64,000 bases of DNA, taken from assembly GCA_034509925.1 (NCBI GenBank), contig CM067529.1:9895001-9959000 (forward strand), given 5' to 3'. Positions 1 to 15,000 of the stretch are shown here, piece by piece (position 1 is the stretch's first letter; each line of letters opens with the position of its first letter). Source of the stretch: Hirudinaria manillensis (Eukaryota > Annelida > Clitellata > Hirudinida > Hirudinidae). The notes beneath the pieces are model-generated. The model was not told where the DNA came from, made no database searches, and saw only the letters and a program-made list of their open reading frames with translations. Both the position numbers and the translations under genes were made by a program.

Positions 1-3000
1 ACACAGAAGCATGAAAGCAAGCAAGCAAGCAAGTAAACAAAGAAACAAACAAATATCACGTCGATTGAACGAACAACAAAGGCAAACACGAGGCATACAA
101 AGAGACACACAAAGACATCCATCTCAACTTAAACGCAACGAGTTACTACACATCATGCAGCACGTTCCCTCACAAAAGGTGCTGCAAGCAAAAACCTTTT
201 GTTGTTCCTAACTTCCCTGAGTAACGTTTTAATAGACATTAATGGCTCGCTTAAACCGTTTGTTTCCTTCTTTTGACTTCGAGAAAAAAACCCAGAGATT
301 CAAGAGAGAAAAAATATCTCCTTTCGCGGTCGGATGAATGGATGTTCGTGAGACTCGCATTGGAGGCTCCGTGGCCTATCCATGCAACACTTTCATAGTC
401 TGAGGTGTCAGATTGCGCAGAAAGAATTATTTGCCCAGGTTTCGTTTGGCCTTCCATTCGATTTGTTTTTAGTTGCTTTTTTCTTCCAGGGCTTTTTGAA
501 TTTTTTGACGAGCATCAGAAAGACATTCGAAGAATCGAGTCGGTGAATTCTCAAGGCCAGTTTAATTCAGTCATCGACTCGATCAATCAATCAATCAATC
601 AAACAATCAAAGGCCAGCTTGTGTGGTTTGAATCCACTCAATCATCGTTTCCGAACGCAAGACTGAAAACATCAAAGAACTTTGGACCACAAAAAGCAAA
701 GATAAGCATTGCTTATTTAAGCCTTGCATCTGTTGAAACTTTTTGCCCTCCAGTGGTTGATAGTCTTCAATCACGTCGCAAGGTCACGTGTTCAATCGCT
801 CGTGATTTGCTTGCACGCAACTTCTGACGCCATAAAGTTTGGTCACGCTTGGTGGCTTGCGATGGAAGTAATTGGTGCGTGTAGTGGACACGTGATTGCA
901 AGGACATTTTTCAGGAATAAATATTAATGTTTATTATTTTTAAGGCGATAGGCAATGCATTTATACCTTCGCAATTAACGGGCTAATATTATTTCGTATA
1001 TAAATTTAATAATAATAGTAAAAGTAATAATTATAATTATTGTCATTACTAACAAGTTGTAGCCTTGTTGTTGCTGATGTTGTTGTTGTTGTTGGTTGCA
1101 CAGATTCTCCTCCATGACAACCCTTGCCACGTACAAAACGCAGGAAAGAATTTTAATCAGGAAGTTGAACATCCGAATTCTCAAACCTGATCACGTGGTT
1201 TGTGATGTTTTAGCGTTTATTTATTTAAAACAATTCCATTTTAAGTCGTATCTTATAAATCCAAATAATAGCATTTATAAGAGTTGGACATGACAGTTTT
1301 TTTTAATATATATTCAAATATCAAAGTAACGGAAGTAATCAAAAAAGCAAATTAAACATGTATCATATTAAACAAACAATTATGTACATAACATTGAATA
1401 AAATATTATTATTATTTATTAGTAATATTGAGCTGTAAGCTGCGTAAGTTGGCCGAATGGGTGTGATCTCTAGCCTGCGGCCATAGTTGGAACAGTGGTT
1501 ATGCTTTCGCAGGTCTACTGAGAGGTGTCTTGGGTGCCAATGCATTTTAGCCGATCTATTGAGTGTCTTACACATTAAGATGGGATCTGAAGGTACTTCT
1601 TAACCGATCCCCATTTGTTTGGCGCCCCCATGCGAGGGCGATCTCTGGCATCGCACACGACACACAGGGCATCCCATCAAAACACACGAGGCACTCAAAA
1701 CAATATGAATTGAAAATACAAACTACAAGTAATTGCTTATTGAATCTGATATTGTTATTGCTACGAATTGTTTCTAAACTTGGAAAAGCGATTGAAACCC
1801 AATGCGCCAACTAATACCGAGTCATCAAACAGGTGCATTGCATTGAAATACCATTAATCGACACCTGTATTAGTTAATTTTGGTCTTTAGACGATGAAAC
1901 ATGTCGAAGACGAGACACAATTGATTCATAAAACACGATACAAATTCTGGTCGCACAATGGAAAGCATGCGTAAATCTTTCTTTCGATTTTCTATAAATT
2001 TTTCACTTAATTTTCACAATTTCGCTCTTTCATTTTTAACAGCGCAGATAGGAATTATGTGCTATTTTGTATTATTAAGTATAATTACATTACTTATACT
2101 AAATTTATTTTTATTGTTTATTAGGGATTATTAAGCGATGTTAATATTAACATTATTAAGCAATGATTTCATTTAATTTTTACTATAAATTCCAAGACAA
2201 ACTTGATCTTTGGTTTTTGATGAAATAGATTTGCAGACGCTCCTTCAACGTATTTTCGTTTGTAAAGAACTTCACTCTCACCCTGCAACGGAATAATTAA
2301 TCATTTCATAAAATATTTATTGATTCATAAATAATTATAATAAATAAAATATTGAAAATCATGAAATCAAATATTTTCAAATTGTTTGTTTTGGTTTATA
2401 TTTTATCTGAACATTTTAAGCACTTTAATCAGAGAAATGCCAATAAATTCAAGCGGCTAATATCAATAAGACACGAGAAGCCCGGAATACGCTCGGAGAA
2501 CTGATATAATATAATGATTGTATGCATCTCATCATAAACAAGAGACCCTCATTGTCTGCCGTTTCAAAGGAAACCCATGAAACATCGTCACGAGACAGTA
2601 TCATGGAATAAGTCATCAAATATCATTTGTTCGATATCAATCAGTCGATGTCAATCAGTTGATGTCAATCGGTCGATGTCAATCAGTTGATGTCAATCGG
2701 TTGCTTCAATCAAAACTCAGGACAGCTTTTATGGAGCGGAATGATAGCCCAACGGAGGTTTATGAACGCCATTTCACAATTTCTAGTGGAGTCGAAACTC
2801 GTTGCGAAGCCAAATTGTTTCAGTAACTGGTTGCTAACCTTTTATTTATCTACTTATTAATTAATTAATTTATTTATTCGTTTGTTTATTTATTTGTTTT
2901 TTTTCTTATTTTCTCCAAAATTGTCCTCCGTCGTGGAAGAAATAGATTGATATTGAAGTCATTTTGTAGCGTTGATGGAGAACAATTTGATGGACTAGCA

Positions 3001-4424
3001 GTTACCAATCGATACACGGTACGTCTGCTCCATCGCAAAACTGCATTCTTATCTACTGAATATGGTCGTGTCTTCATTTGAAATTATAGATAATATTAAT
3101 TATTATTATTATTGTTTTTTTCTCTTATTATTACTATTACTATTATTATTATTATTACGGATTATATTATGGTCAAGATCTATTACCACTTAAAACCATA
3201 ATCAAAAAGGGTAAACAAATCAATCGCAGTTGATTGCAGTAAAACACTCCACGCAATTGGTCAAATGCAGTCGTAATTGGAATCGATAAGAAATGTTCAT
3301 CTTGCCTGTCAGCATCCCCGTGATCTCCGAGGATGGCATCTTTCAGTCTGTACTTCGGAGGTAGCGGGGGAACCATGGCAAGTCCCTCCTCACCCATAGT
3401 TGCTGGTGATTGATTCCCTCTCGATTCCTCTGCAATCAACAGGAGTTCAACCGACTTTTCAATCAGTAGGAAGTTCAATCGACGAGCCGCTGTTTTTCCT
3501 AATTAACAGCCAAATAGACTCGACGAAGCAATCGTTCGAGAGATGAAACGTTGTCTGGATTGCAAGCCGCTCCTATGCGAAGTCGGTGAGTTCCGGGCAA
3601 GCTATAAGCTCGACTGAGTGCGTGTCCGCATCTCCATCCGTGTTTTCTAGCACTCCACGTACTCCGCATCATCTCAATGGTACTCCAGTTGAATGCAAAC
3701 GTTGAATTAAATCTACAAGTTAGCTCCACGCAACTCTGTGGATGAACTCTAAGTTCATTAAGAGGTGTCGTGACAGAACATCAAGAAAAAAAAATGCCGA
3801 GGCAATGTTTTCTGCGCACATGCGCCCAGTCGTAGGATCAGGAAATGATGCTTCACCATTGAACATCAGACGGCATTAACCTTATTATTATTAATATTAA
3901 ATTAATAATTAAAACTCGTAAAAAACATTTATTTCCAGCAAAAATATCATAGTCTTGATTGTCTGAAATTTGAAATAAATTGAAATCTTTCAAAAATATA
4001 TTTCAACTCTTCAAAAAGATGCGTCATTGTAAAATTAAAAAAAAAAAACATAAAATTGTAAAAATCCACAACGATACAAGACATTTTGAAGTAGAAATTT
4101 TAACGAAAATGAGGAAGAAAACTAAATAATATGGACGTTTTGAGATCACAGAAGAGTACGAATGAAACACAAGTTAATGAAACTCAAGATAAATGATTGA
4201 ATGAAACTTGAATGAGGAGCTTTATGAGAATTCTTGAAAGTAGAATTAAAACAAAATATGTCTTCATCTGGCAAGTTAGATTCGAGTGAGATTTAGTTTA
4301 TAGCGGTAACAACAGAAGAATCAACACAAACAAACAAACAAACCTGAAGACCCAAACAACCAACCCAACACATCCACACAATCCACCCTCACAGGCAGAG
4401 CGACAGACCATTGTCAGACTCCCA
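1..4424. other. Intergenic, low-complexity region
   Basis: No conserved protein was recognised on either strand. The stretch holds AAGC/AAAC-type simple sequence at the left edge, a 14-bp tandem repeat near 2.65 kb, TTTA/ATT runs near 2.85-2.9 kb and 3.1-3.16 kb, and two higher-complexity blocks (about 1.44-1.7 kb and 3.2-3.75 kb) whose short open frames match nothing I know. The part next to 4424 should include the 3' untranslated region of the minus-strand CLC gene. Confidence 0.6.
2633..2702. repeat. 14-bp tandem repeat, about five units
   Basis: Five consecutive units of the type GATGTCAATCAGTT follow each other, alternating between ...CAGTC/CAGTT and ...CGGTC/CGGTT endings. The alternation suggests a 28-bp higher-order unit. 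There is no spacer structure, so it is a minisatellite and not a CRISPR. Confidence 0.85.
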
Positions 4425-7400
4425 TCAGTCCTCCAAAAGCAGCAGAAACTCGTCCCTCGCGTTGCCATTGACGACGCAGGACATCACGTGATCCGTCAGC
4501 CTCTCTTCCATGTTGTGACTCATCAGGTCCTTCCTGGTGATGACGCCGACGACGCGATTCGATTCGTCGACCACGGTCACGTGACGCAGTCCGAGACTCC
4601 TGAAGATGATGTAGGTCCTCTCCAAGGAGAACTTTCCGGGCACGCTGATTGCCGATTGGTTCACATAGGGTTCCTTTATCGGAGTGGGAGGGGATTAAGT
4701 GCTAATTAACATGTTTTGCATATTAACATATACAGGTAGGTTGCCCTTTAGTGGGAATAATTCCTTTCGGGAATCCTCGTTTTCACCGTTACATTTTTTT
4801 TTCGATTTGTGTGGGTTTGTTAATTTTGGTGTTTCCAAAAAAAAGATGAATAAATAAATATTTTGATTTATTATTTAGGGTTTCCAGTTAAATAAAGTTA
4901 ACAAATAAATGTCCTGTGCATCTTAATGTAATGTAATGTGTTACTTCTTAATCAATCACCATTTATGTGGCACTCCCTGGCAAAAAGCTGGGCATTGAAC
5001 ACATCATGACTATCACTTCAACTGCCACATTAAGTAATGCCATCCATTTGGCCAATCCGCAAGCCAAACTGATGATCCCTAATGATTCAAAATACCATTT
5101 CATCGTGGAAATGAAGAGAAACAAATGAATAAATAAATAAATATAAATTTAAGTTTACTAAGTAACTTGTGCTAATTAATATTAATTAAGAAATTGCAAT
5201 TAGTATTCATAAACTCATTAAAAAGCACGTACTAGGTCGACATACGTGTCCTTGTACTTCTCATTCTGCATGTAATTCACAAGCATCTCTTCCACCATGC
5301 GTGGGTTCTCCAGCTTGTCCAGGGTTAGCTGAGAGAATTATTAACGAATAATAATTAACCATAAAATTACCTTAAAAAAAACTACTATGATATCCTAGTA
5401 AAGAGCTGGGGCCGATAGTAGCCTTTTAAAAACATAGTCATTCATTTATCGTCGTCATAGGCAACCGACTTCCAAGTAATTGATGACGGGCGACGGAGAG
5501 AAGTCGTCCACGGATTTGAATGCTTCGACGTTCTTCAAGACGACCGTCAACTGGAGTCTGTTGATGAAACCGAAGAAGACCTCCGAGGTCACGGAGGCGT
5601 CCTTATTGTGCTTCTTCACCACCGGGTACCCGCCGTGGAAGGTCGTCAGCAGAAGTTCAGAGAGTCGAGCCACGTTCTCCCTCGACCTGACGACGGTCGG
5701 AGGTCGAGCCATGATGTCCTTGGCGCTATACAACTCTAAGTTCATTCTGAAATATTTTTGAGAGCTGTCAGTGGAATGGTATTATAATAATAATAAAAAT
5801 AATAATAACAATTTTATTAATAGTAATGGAATAATAATAATAATAATAATAATGTTATTTATATAATGTCATTTGCAGAGCATCAGAGACACCTTGGGTC
5901 TCCATTTTGTTTATAGAGGTTCTGCCGGAAATGAGTGACGATTAATTTAATAATTACACAACAAAAAGTCATTTCTGACATGTGACATACCGAATCTCTC
6001 TAGCAGGACATTAAAACAACCAAGAAAAACATAATAAATAATAATGACATCTTTCAGAAATTTTATATTTTTGCATCATTTTATCAAATAATTTATAATA
6101 AATAACAATCTCAGTCAAAATCCTCACTTTTTGCCTCCAACGACCACAACAGGCTCAGGATGGAGGTAAGGAATGCACTTGTGCTCCAAGAGGGCGTGAT
6201 AATAGGGGTGAGTGAAAAAGTCCCCGACCCACTTTGCCACCATTATGGCTGCCATGATTGGCAGCAGGAATTGAACGTCATTTGTTAATTCTATCTGCAC
6301 ACAGAATGTTTCAATGGTTTAGTGGCTACTGACAAAATATAAAATTTGGGATCCTTTGGGGTCCATACCCTTTTCTACTTAAGAATTAATGATTCATTGA
6401 ATGATGAATTTCAATAATTTCACTTTGAGCTTAGATTCCAACTGAAACTTAATTAAAATACATTAACATTTAAGAAAAAAATTAGCAAATAATAATTCAA
6501 TAATTACAGCATTATGCTTACCATTATGACAGCCAATGACATCGTGAGCCTCGATACTCCACCAAAAAAGCTTGCAGCTCCAACCAATGCAAATGCACCA
6601 GGATCCATCCAGGACCAATAAGATCCTTCGAGCGAATGAATGCCAAATAAGGACACCATTATCATGCCAACCACTCTTCCATACAAACCACCGATGAATC
6701 TGGAAAGTGAAAGAGAGCAAATTGCAAATTTACAAGGAATTTTAAATATTATAATTACTTAATTAATTATAGAAGTAACGATATGTTGTAATGCACAAGA
6801 ATGACAATTCAAAGAATATTATTCAATGTGCATAATTTCATATTTTTCCAAATTATTTTTGTAATCGCAATGAAATAAAATCAGAAAAGATGGACACTAA
6901 CAGCATCGGGACCAAAACCCCGCTGGCCACAAAAGTTCCAGAAGCCCAAGCTGCAAGGAAGAAATAGATGAAGAGGACGACGAGGAGTGGCACGTAATCC
7001 AACTGGAGGTGAGTGTTTCTGGAAAAGAGGTGGTGAATGGCCTTCTCCGTTGACCCAAACATCAGCGTCGCCACTTGAAGATGACAATCACAAAGTCAAT
7101 CACATGTAATAAAATCACAGGTAATAACAATTACAGGTAATAACAATTGTGGCATGCAAGTGTACTTGGCTGCAATGCAAAGATAAGTTGACAAATTTTA
7201 AATAGATTTTCATTGCATTCATTGTATTGGATGTCAGTCAATGCAATAGATTTCAATTTTAAATCTAATTCTAATAATCTCATCTGTTTTGTTATGGTTA
7301 AATATCAAACCATGAATATTTATGTATTATGCATGTATAGATGGCAGCATTGCAGTTGCTATGCATGGAAAAAGTACTTTATATATATACATATATAAGT

Positions 7401-10400
7401 ATATTTTTGTAAGGAATAAATTCATTTAAAGCCATAAAGCATGGGATGCCATATATGTCTTAATAAGTCGTAATGTCTTATATTCACAAATGGTTGAATC
7501 AAGCACTTACTTTGGTTGTAGGTCTTGTTGGTCCACACGTAGGAACCTCGGGAGATGGCGACTCCAAAGGGACACGTGTACCGGGACACGAATTCGTCCG
7601 TGTGCAGGGGATTCTCCTCATCCTTCAAGCATTCGGAGCTGGAAGGAAATGGCCTCCGTCTTATTGTTATTTTTCTAATTTAAATTGTTTTAAATGAAAA
7701 TGGTTTTAATCTTGTAAATTGTAAATACTTTTGTTATTTTTTTTTTATTAATATGCTGTAAAAAAAATGTTGTTAATATTTGCAGGTGGTCTCACGACAT
7801 ATTAAGATCTCATTGCTATAACATTGGCCACTTACAATTACACATAGCATTGATGCACGTTGAAATGTTCACAATATTGAAATTATTTTTGAAATCTCAA
7901 ATTAATCATAATCTTAAATATTTATATTTTTTATTTATTTATTATTCCATATTATGGTAATTCCAACCTAATATTGGTTGAATTTGAATGGATGCAGCTG
8001 TAAGGACTACATGGAAATAAGGAAGGCAAGAACACTGCTATGGCAGAAACAATGAGCTGGTGATAAAAATTTATTGAGTTTATGACAGAATTATTCACTC
8101 TCCAAAAATATTGTTAGAATTTATATTTACTTTATATATATATGTTTATAAACAAAATTTATTTAAGCATTTATAGTACTTATTATTATTATTATTACTA
8201 TTATTAAATATTAATCCTTTTAACATCAGAATTGATTACTAGAATAAAAGTTATCTAACATTATCAGTATATAACTGGTTATAGAACCATTTTCAATACT
8301 TACCACAATGACAACTGGTTCTGCCAATTTACAAATACTTCTCAGGCACTGCTTCCTCAAACTTGCCAGAAATCTTCTCCTCAGTCTGAGGAACTTGAGA
8401 CTGACAAACACAAACAAAGCACCCAGGAGTCCGCCGATCACTCCGAGGATTACGGCAGGTATGAAGGTCAGGATGTTTATCGGGAGACCGTTCTGGACCT
8501 GGAAAAGATTTTATTGCACGCTAGATCATAACGAAATATAGAGTTACACATTGAAATACAGTCAAATCTCATTACTATGCCACATTTGCTCGGTCCCTAA
8601 GGGTGGCATAGTAGCAAGACTTGACTGTATTATGTTACACATTGAAACATGATTTTACATAACAAAATACAACAATACTAAATAAAAGCCAAAAAAACTA
8701 AGAAAACCTGAAAGAGAATGTATTCTTCAGCCTTGAATTTGCCAAAAGAACCCTGGAATTTGAAGCCTTTGAATGAAGAGTTGAAGAGATCCGTCGTAAC
8801 AGTTGAAATCATGGCACAGAAAAATATCTGCCAAGTCAGCTTCATGTTCCAGAAGGAAGACACCTCCTCCATCGAGAACAAAACCCCGCCCACCGGAGCT
8901 CCAAAAGCAGACGCCACTCCTGCTGCCGCACCTGCGCTTATGAAATTCCTCCTAAAAGTGGTCGATAATATAATTGAGATTTTTGTGGCATTATTGTCAT
9001 TATTAAGTAGGACAGTTTGAGTTTATTTTTATTTTTATATATTCATTTCTCCTGAAGTTGATTGATGATGTATTTGAGATTTTTGTATTAAGAGAGATAG
9101 TTTTACCTTATTTTTTTATTTTTTAATTCAAGTACAATTGTAATTCCAATTTTAAGTTCAATGATTTCACCTGTCCTCAAAGTTTCTGAACCTTTCAAAA
9201 CAGGGTAGCTTAAACTTCATCGTGTCAGACTTGAATTGGCTCAACCCAGCCCCAACGAGACTCCTAAAAAAAGCAAAACAATTAAAGTTCCAAAACTATC
9301 CATCACAAGGCATGGCAAGGTGAGGCACCAGAAAGAGCTCGAAGAAAGAGTAAAGAAGAAGTGCTGACCCCATGTGGATCATCGGACCTTCTGGACCTAT
9401 TGGCAGTCCCGAGGACACTGCAAGGACACAAGAACAGAACTTGATGACGAGGGTCTTTATGTTGAAGATGTGTCTGACCACGGTGCCGTTCAGGAACCCC
9501 ATCAATTCGGGAATGCCCGAGGATGCGGCTTGTGGTCGAAAAATCTGCAAGGCATAATTTATATACATTATGCAAATTTCATTGGTTTGAGAGGTGGGGA
9601 TAAAAATGTCTATGAATATTCATGATAACCACCTCAGATATTACTGATTCAAGTAACTTTATCCATTTATTCAATTAACAATGTAATAAATTTAATAAGT
9701 CCACATTTATCAACAAACCACTACAAGGGCTGCACTGAAAAAAACCAACAGAGAACTGAACCCTGCCACCCAAGACCACACAATGAACTTGTTACCTTCC
9801 TGCATATTAATTAATTAATTAATTAATCAATTAATAATAATAAATTAATTAATTAATAATAAAAGCTAGGACATTGAGTGGAAAAGAATTTGAATAGGTG
9901 AATAGGAAGATGGAAAATATTGTAAATAGAAATATTTTCAACAAATTAACATCCAAATGTCGAAATGAAACACAAATTATAAACTTGTAAGCATTCTACA
10001 AAATAATAAACTTACTGAGAAAACTGATCATAAGTTATAATAGAAACCATTCAATAAATACCATTTATTTCATGCAGATATTATTATTATTATTCACATA
10101 GAATATTCAAAAGAAAGTTAAAAGAAATGATTTCTCAAATAAAAAAATATTTTTAGAAAATTTGATTTCAATGATCCAATAATTCAAGATTTCAAACAAA
10201 TAACCACTTATAATGATATCCATTAAGTTTGCAAGAAGGCAAAGTGCACCAAGTGCGTTTGCAACTAGTTAATAGCAATGTCTCAAAGTTGGTGATTTAT
10301 ATAAGATTGATTTTTTTTTACTCGAGACCTTTTCTAGCATTTCAAAATCAAATGCCTCTGAACTTTGAGACTCACATCAAGATATTTAGTTGCCTGATCC

Positions 10401-10963
10401 CACTTAAACTTGGAAATAAGATCCATCAGTTGGTGGAGGAAAAACCCAATGAAGCCAACAGTCATTCCAATGAGGCCCATCATCACCCACCTGAAGATGT
10501 CGTGGCTGAAAATATAATTAATTGGTCTAATTATGATGGCCAATGGTACTCCACTTAGAGACCATTTGCAAAATATCACAACAATCACATTAGAATATCA
10601 CAATCTGATATCAGCTCTCAATTTTTTTTGGAATGCACAATCACCAGCCATTAAAACTAACAATATTAGCATATTAAAACTTACTGAATTATTACTGAAA
10701 TATTAAGTATAAGTCATATCGAAAATAAAAAAAATAATTAGGAATTAATTTGTGCAAGGCCTTGTTAACATTATCAACAGCATTAAAGTTAAAAGAGTAG
10801 ATTAAAAACAAGTCTACTGTGGAGGATTTTTCCTAATCCATTCTTTGTAAGCTTCACTGTGGAATGGCAAGTATTCAAGACTTTCGTATGCTCCGAGCAT
10901 TTTCCTTTCCTGCTGAGTATATTTGTGAGTTGTCCTTGCACTTCCAAATTCCCTTCCCTGATG
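4425..10963 (-). CDS. CLC-6/7-type H+/Cl- exchanger
   Basis: A multi-exon gene encoding a CLC-family antiporter, probably of endosomal/lysosomal membranes. Fourteen exons are recognisable, running right to left: about 10963-10816, 10506-10375, 9801-9734, 9544-9364, 9263-9176, 8951-8707, 8500-8298, 7638-7512, 7073-6867, 6700-6514, 6296-6127, 5757-5453, 5331-5231 and 4672-4425. The N-terminal exon has the YESLEYLP motif typical of the CLC-6/7 class. The pore motifs are [13 protein letters not shown] (Cl- site serine kept), GPEGPMIH (gating glutamate kept) and [10 protein letters not shown] (the acidic pair that includes the family's proton glutamate), so by family knowledge it should be an exchanger and not a channel. 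Two C-terminal CBS parts follow (5.45-5.75 kb and 4.43-4.67 kb). Splice sites were placed by eye. The extreme 5' end is not identified, because the 10.8 kb exon begins at an acceptor and an upstream first exon must exist. Assignment between CLC-6 and CLC-7 is not settled. Confidence 0.88.
5760..5900. repeat. ATT/AAT-rich intronic stretch of the CLC gene
   Basis: Runs of AAT units lead into a short motif resembling TTATTTATATAATGTCATTTG. This is similar to the AAT-flanked GCGCTATATAAATG motifs seen at 13.3, 14.05 and 27.45 kb, and may be a decayed member of the same short interspersed family. The match is weak. Confidence 0.3.
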
Positions 10964-10975
10964 TTTTAATTGTTG

Positions 10976-12038
10976 ACGAGATTATTAGCGTAATTAATTT
11001 TACAATAGATTTATAGTAGAATTCTATTTATTATTTATGATTTATAATCATAAGAGTAAGAAATATTTTCAACTGCCTTTGCACAGCATCCAAAGTCATC
11101 ATCAGTCGGACATATAACGTCTGCTTCAAGATTAAAAGTCGTGTCCATACGAGATCCATATCGAGATGTCTTCAAAAGATGAGTATGACAGTTTTCATCA
11201 TCCAATAACTCGATCATTTTGGCGCAGTTCTGTTGGAAAAGTTTACATGTACGTAGCAATGCTTTACAAAAGAATCTGAAAGAGTGGACTCTCAAAATCA
11301 TTTTGAAAACCCATTGATGCCAATGTAGTCGAATAACCACTCTCATAAGCTCATCAATATTAAGATTATATTAAAGCCCGACTTAGATCTTTAAAGTACC
11401 TTTCGTCTATTTTGTCTTTTTAAATAAGAACCTGAGGTTATCCCACATTACATTACCTTTGTCACACAAGAATCCAGTTATTAAGAGCGCAGATCAAAGC
11501 GCACCCACTATCAACATCAGAATCGCCGGTAAGATTTGGTTTGTTCCAGCTGATCGCTTTCAATTAAACTTTTGAAGTGAAACATTTTACCATGAAAATT
11601 AATTCTACTTTTATTAGCCACTTACTTTATGCTACAAACGTTTTTATTTTAAAATGAAATTAGTAATAAAATGGTGCTAAGTTATAAAGTAAAAGGAAAC
11701 AAATTCAAGGACATTCAGAAATATTATTTTGCATCACAAAAAGTCTATCAAAAAACCAGAAAAGTCTTCTGCTTATTCCAGGATGTATTGTTGTGATCTC
11801 CATAAACCAAACATCGACTCGCTCCGAAAGTCTGGGGGTTACAGGAGCGTTCAATAACTTTATAGTGGATAATCTTACGAAAGTTAGGAATAACTTATAT
11901 GATTCAGTATTGTGTTATGGTATTCGCCGATGGATTTTTAAGATCACTGGGTTCGGAATTTTCCCGGTTTTGACAATTTACCTGCAATTTACAAAAAAAG
12001 TGGTTCTTCCGAGTATATATATATTTTTTAAACGCGAT
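10976..12038. other. Intergenic region between the divergent CLC and RhoGEF genes
   Basis: The two flanking genes are transcribed away from each other, so both 5' ends and promoters should lie here. A 103-codon minus-strand open stretch (11035-11346) with several cysteines has no recognised family. It could be an upstream CLC exon or chance. A TATATATATA run at about 12014 sits just before the proposed RhoGEF start codon. Confidence 0.5.
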
Positions 12039-15000
12039 ATGGTTGAAACAGAAAATTCTGATGTGGATTACCTTATATCCAAAAAATGGGCTTTTTTATC
12101 AGGTTGGTTAACCGAAATATATACACTATTCCATAGAAAGTCATTTAATCTAAAAAGACACTGACTGATATTTAGCTATGCATACGATGGGTTTATTAGC
12201 ACGAGTTTGTTTGCGTTTAGTCAATCATGAGTATCTTAAGCATCTAGAATTGATCAGTTCAAGAATTACTGCCAAGTTACATGGACCCTTTGCCTAAATA
12301 GCCCCCTCAGTTCAGGCTGGATCTGCAAACACAACATGTATTGCTAGCACATGGCAGAAGCCATAGGAATACTGTTATGATATTATTGTTGTTTTAATGT
12401 TATTGTAATAAATAATTAATATCCATTTTCTTGATGAAAGGTGGCCAAACATCATCTGGCAGCTTCATCATTTCTGTAACTGATAGTGAAGAACCCACAA
12501 ATGAAAACTTATCAAAGCTATTTAAATATTTATTTGACACTATAATGTTAGTACTTGATTTGGATTGATGAAACAAATCTATAATTTCACTCAATGCAAG
12601 TGTCATTGTTATTATTACTATTATTATTATTATTATTATTATTTATTAACTTTTAACTTGAATTGGTAAGATATTAAAAAATAAACATGATTAAAGATTA
12701 AATATTACAAATATATTAATGATCTTAACAAAGCTGTAGTTTCTACAAAGAGTCTTGATGTATTCTAGAGAGCTGGATAGAAATGCAAAATTTGTCCTGG
12801 TAGTTGACCGAAGGAGAAGCAAATGGCCAAACTTAAGGATAAATGATTTACAAGTTTGTGCTTTACTTCCTTCATTATGCTAATGCTACTTATATTAGTT
12901 AACTAAACTTATGTTAATTAATTAGTTAATTATTATTCTTATTATTGTTATTATTATTAAAACCAAAAACAGGAGACCTTCCCAGGTTCTATGAAGATTG
13001 AGAAAATTTTTGTGTTGCAACCATCAGGCTTTTTCAATAATCTCTTTAAATTAATTTCTTCCAAGATCGGAGATGCAAATGTTAGAGGGTTATGTATTTC
13101 AAAATTTGGTCTAAATTTATTAATTTATTAACTGAATGTTCTAAATATGTCGATTGATTTTAATTCCTAATCCACGTTGTTGAGATTCATGTTTTGCTGC
13201 ATTAGCATTTAATGATAATGATAATGATAACTCTAGTGATAACAGTAACGATAATAATAATAATAATTATAATAATAATAATATGTCATTTATATAGCGC
13301 TGCACACGTGAGCTACAGGGGCACCGATTTCTCTGTCCCATTGCTAATTTATTGCCACATGTTCTAAGAAATCTCCTAATAAGCACATTTTTGTTACAGC
13401 ATTCTCCATATTTTTAAAAAAAGTAAATTATTTGGTTAAATTAAAGTGCTTTCATTTCTCATAATCACTTTTATTTTATAGGAACTATTCTTAATTATAA
13501 TATCAGTAACATCTCAGTAAGACTCTCATGTCTTTCATCAAACTTTGCTGCTAGCATTTTCAAGTAGTTACTTCAAATGACTCATAAACATTAGCTTCAA
13601 TTATTAACATAAACTAATTATCCAATAATACTCTCAATTAATATTTATTTTAATTTGTTTTATTTCTAATTATTTCTAATAATACTCTCAATTAATATTT
13701 AATTTAATTTTTTTTGTATTTCATTGCTTCCATAATTGCTAAAATAATAAAAATGACTAAAACACGGCGTTATGAACAATGTTTAAAAGAATTATTGAAC
13801 TTAATGTGAACAGGTTGAATACCTGAGTTCAATGTCAGAACTCCACAGGAAGTTGGACAGATCTCAACTGACGGCGGAGTTCGGAGGACTTTTGGACTTT
13901 GAGGCTTCCGATTGGTTGAACGACAAACAGGTGAATGAGTGCGTTGGTTGTTTGTTTAGGAGGGAATTTAAGTTTGCTCAGGAAGGTTGTATTGTAAGAT
14001 GTATTAAATTTATTGTCTAGTGGAATTTCAGAGCCCCTGTGTAGCTCATGTGCACGGTGCTATATAAATGATGTATTATTATTTAAATTATATTTGTTTT
14101 TTCCTTAATATTTCAAATCATTGTAATAAATTAAACAAATGCTGATGCAAAAATTAAATGCCAATAGTTAACATTTAACAGCACAGCACATATATATAAT
14201 ATAAATATAATATATATTTATAGTATATAATAAAAATATAATATAAATAGTATATAATGAATGTATAATAAATATATAAATATAAAGTATATTTAATTAA
14301 ATAAATATTTAAATCAATGCTTTTACAACAGGTCGTGGATGAAATCTCTGCTTACATCTCCAAGATGAAACTGACCCTCGAGGAGTTGATGTCGAGGACT
14401 CACGACATCACGACTTCCTGGGACGAGATCCGTCGAATGTCCGTCTCGCAGGTCGACGAGAGAAGGAACGTGGAGATGGAGGAGTTCCAGTGTTTACATA
14501 ATAGTTTGGCATGTTGTCAGTCCAATGTCAAGGCTCACATTTCTTCCATGATGGCGTGGATGCCATTGAAATATGTTCACGTCAAAAGATTGGAGAGGCA
14601 AGAGTGCGATTGTAATGTTTGTTTTTATTATTATGATTATGGTTATGATTATTATTATTGTTGTTGTTATGGTTATTATTATTAATGTTGTTATGGTTAT
14701 TATTATTATTATTATTATTATTGTTATAATCACTGCTGCTTTTGTTGTTATGAATTTTTCTGTCATGGTTTCAAGATACCATTCATTGTCTTTTTTGCAT
14801 TTGATATCAGACTCTCTTAAATTTTAAAGGTTGCAACCATTCATAGACAGTTTAAAATCAAACTGCGAAAGCCACAGAGACAAATACAAGACCTTTATGG
14901 ATAAGATTTCCATGCTAAAGGAATTGACCAATGAAGCAGAACAGGTTTATAGTTAATTGAGTTTATTGGTTAAGCATTTTAAATTATTAATGCAGTGTTG

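Noticed and set aside
2633-2702. CRISPR-like direct repeats
   Set aside because: Units are contiguous with no spacers and the genome is animal.
14494-14766. Isoleucine/threonine-rich open frames around 14.6 kb
   Set aside because: They are translations of ATT/TAT repeats in an intron of the RhoGEF gene.
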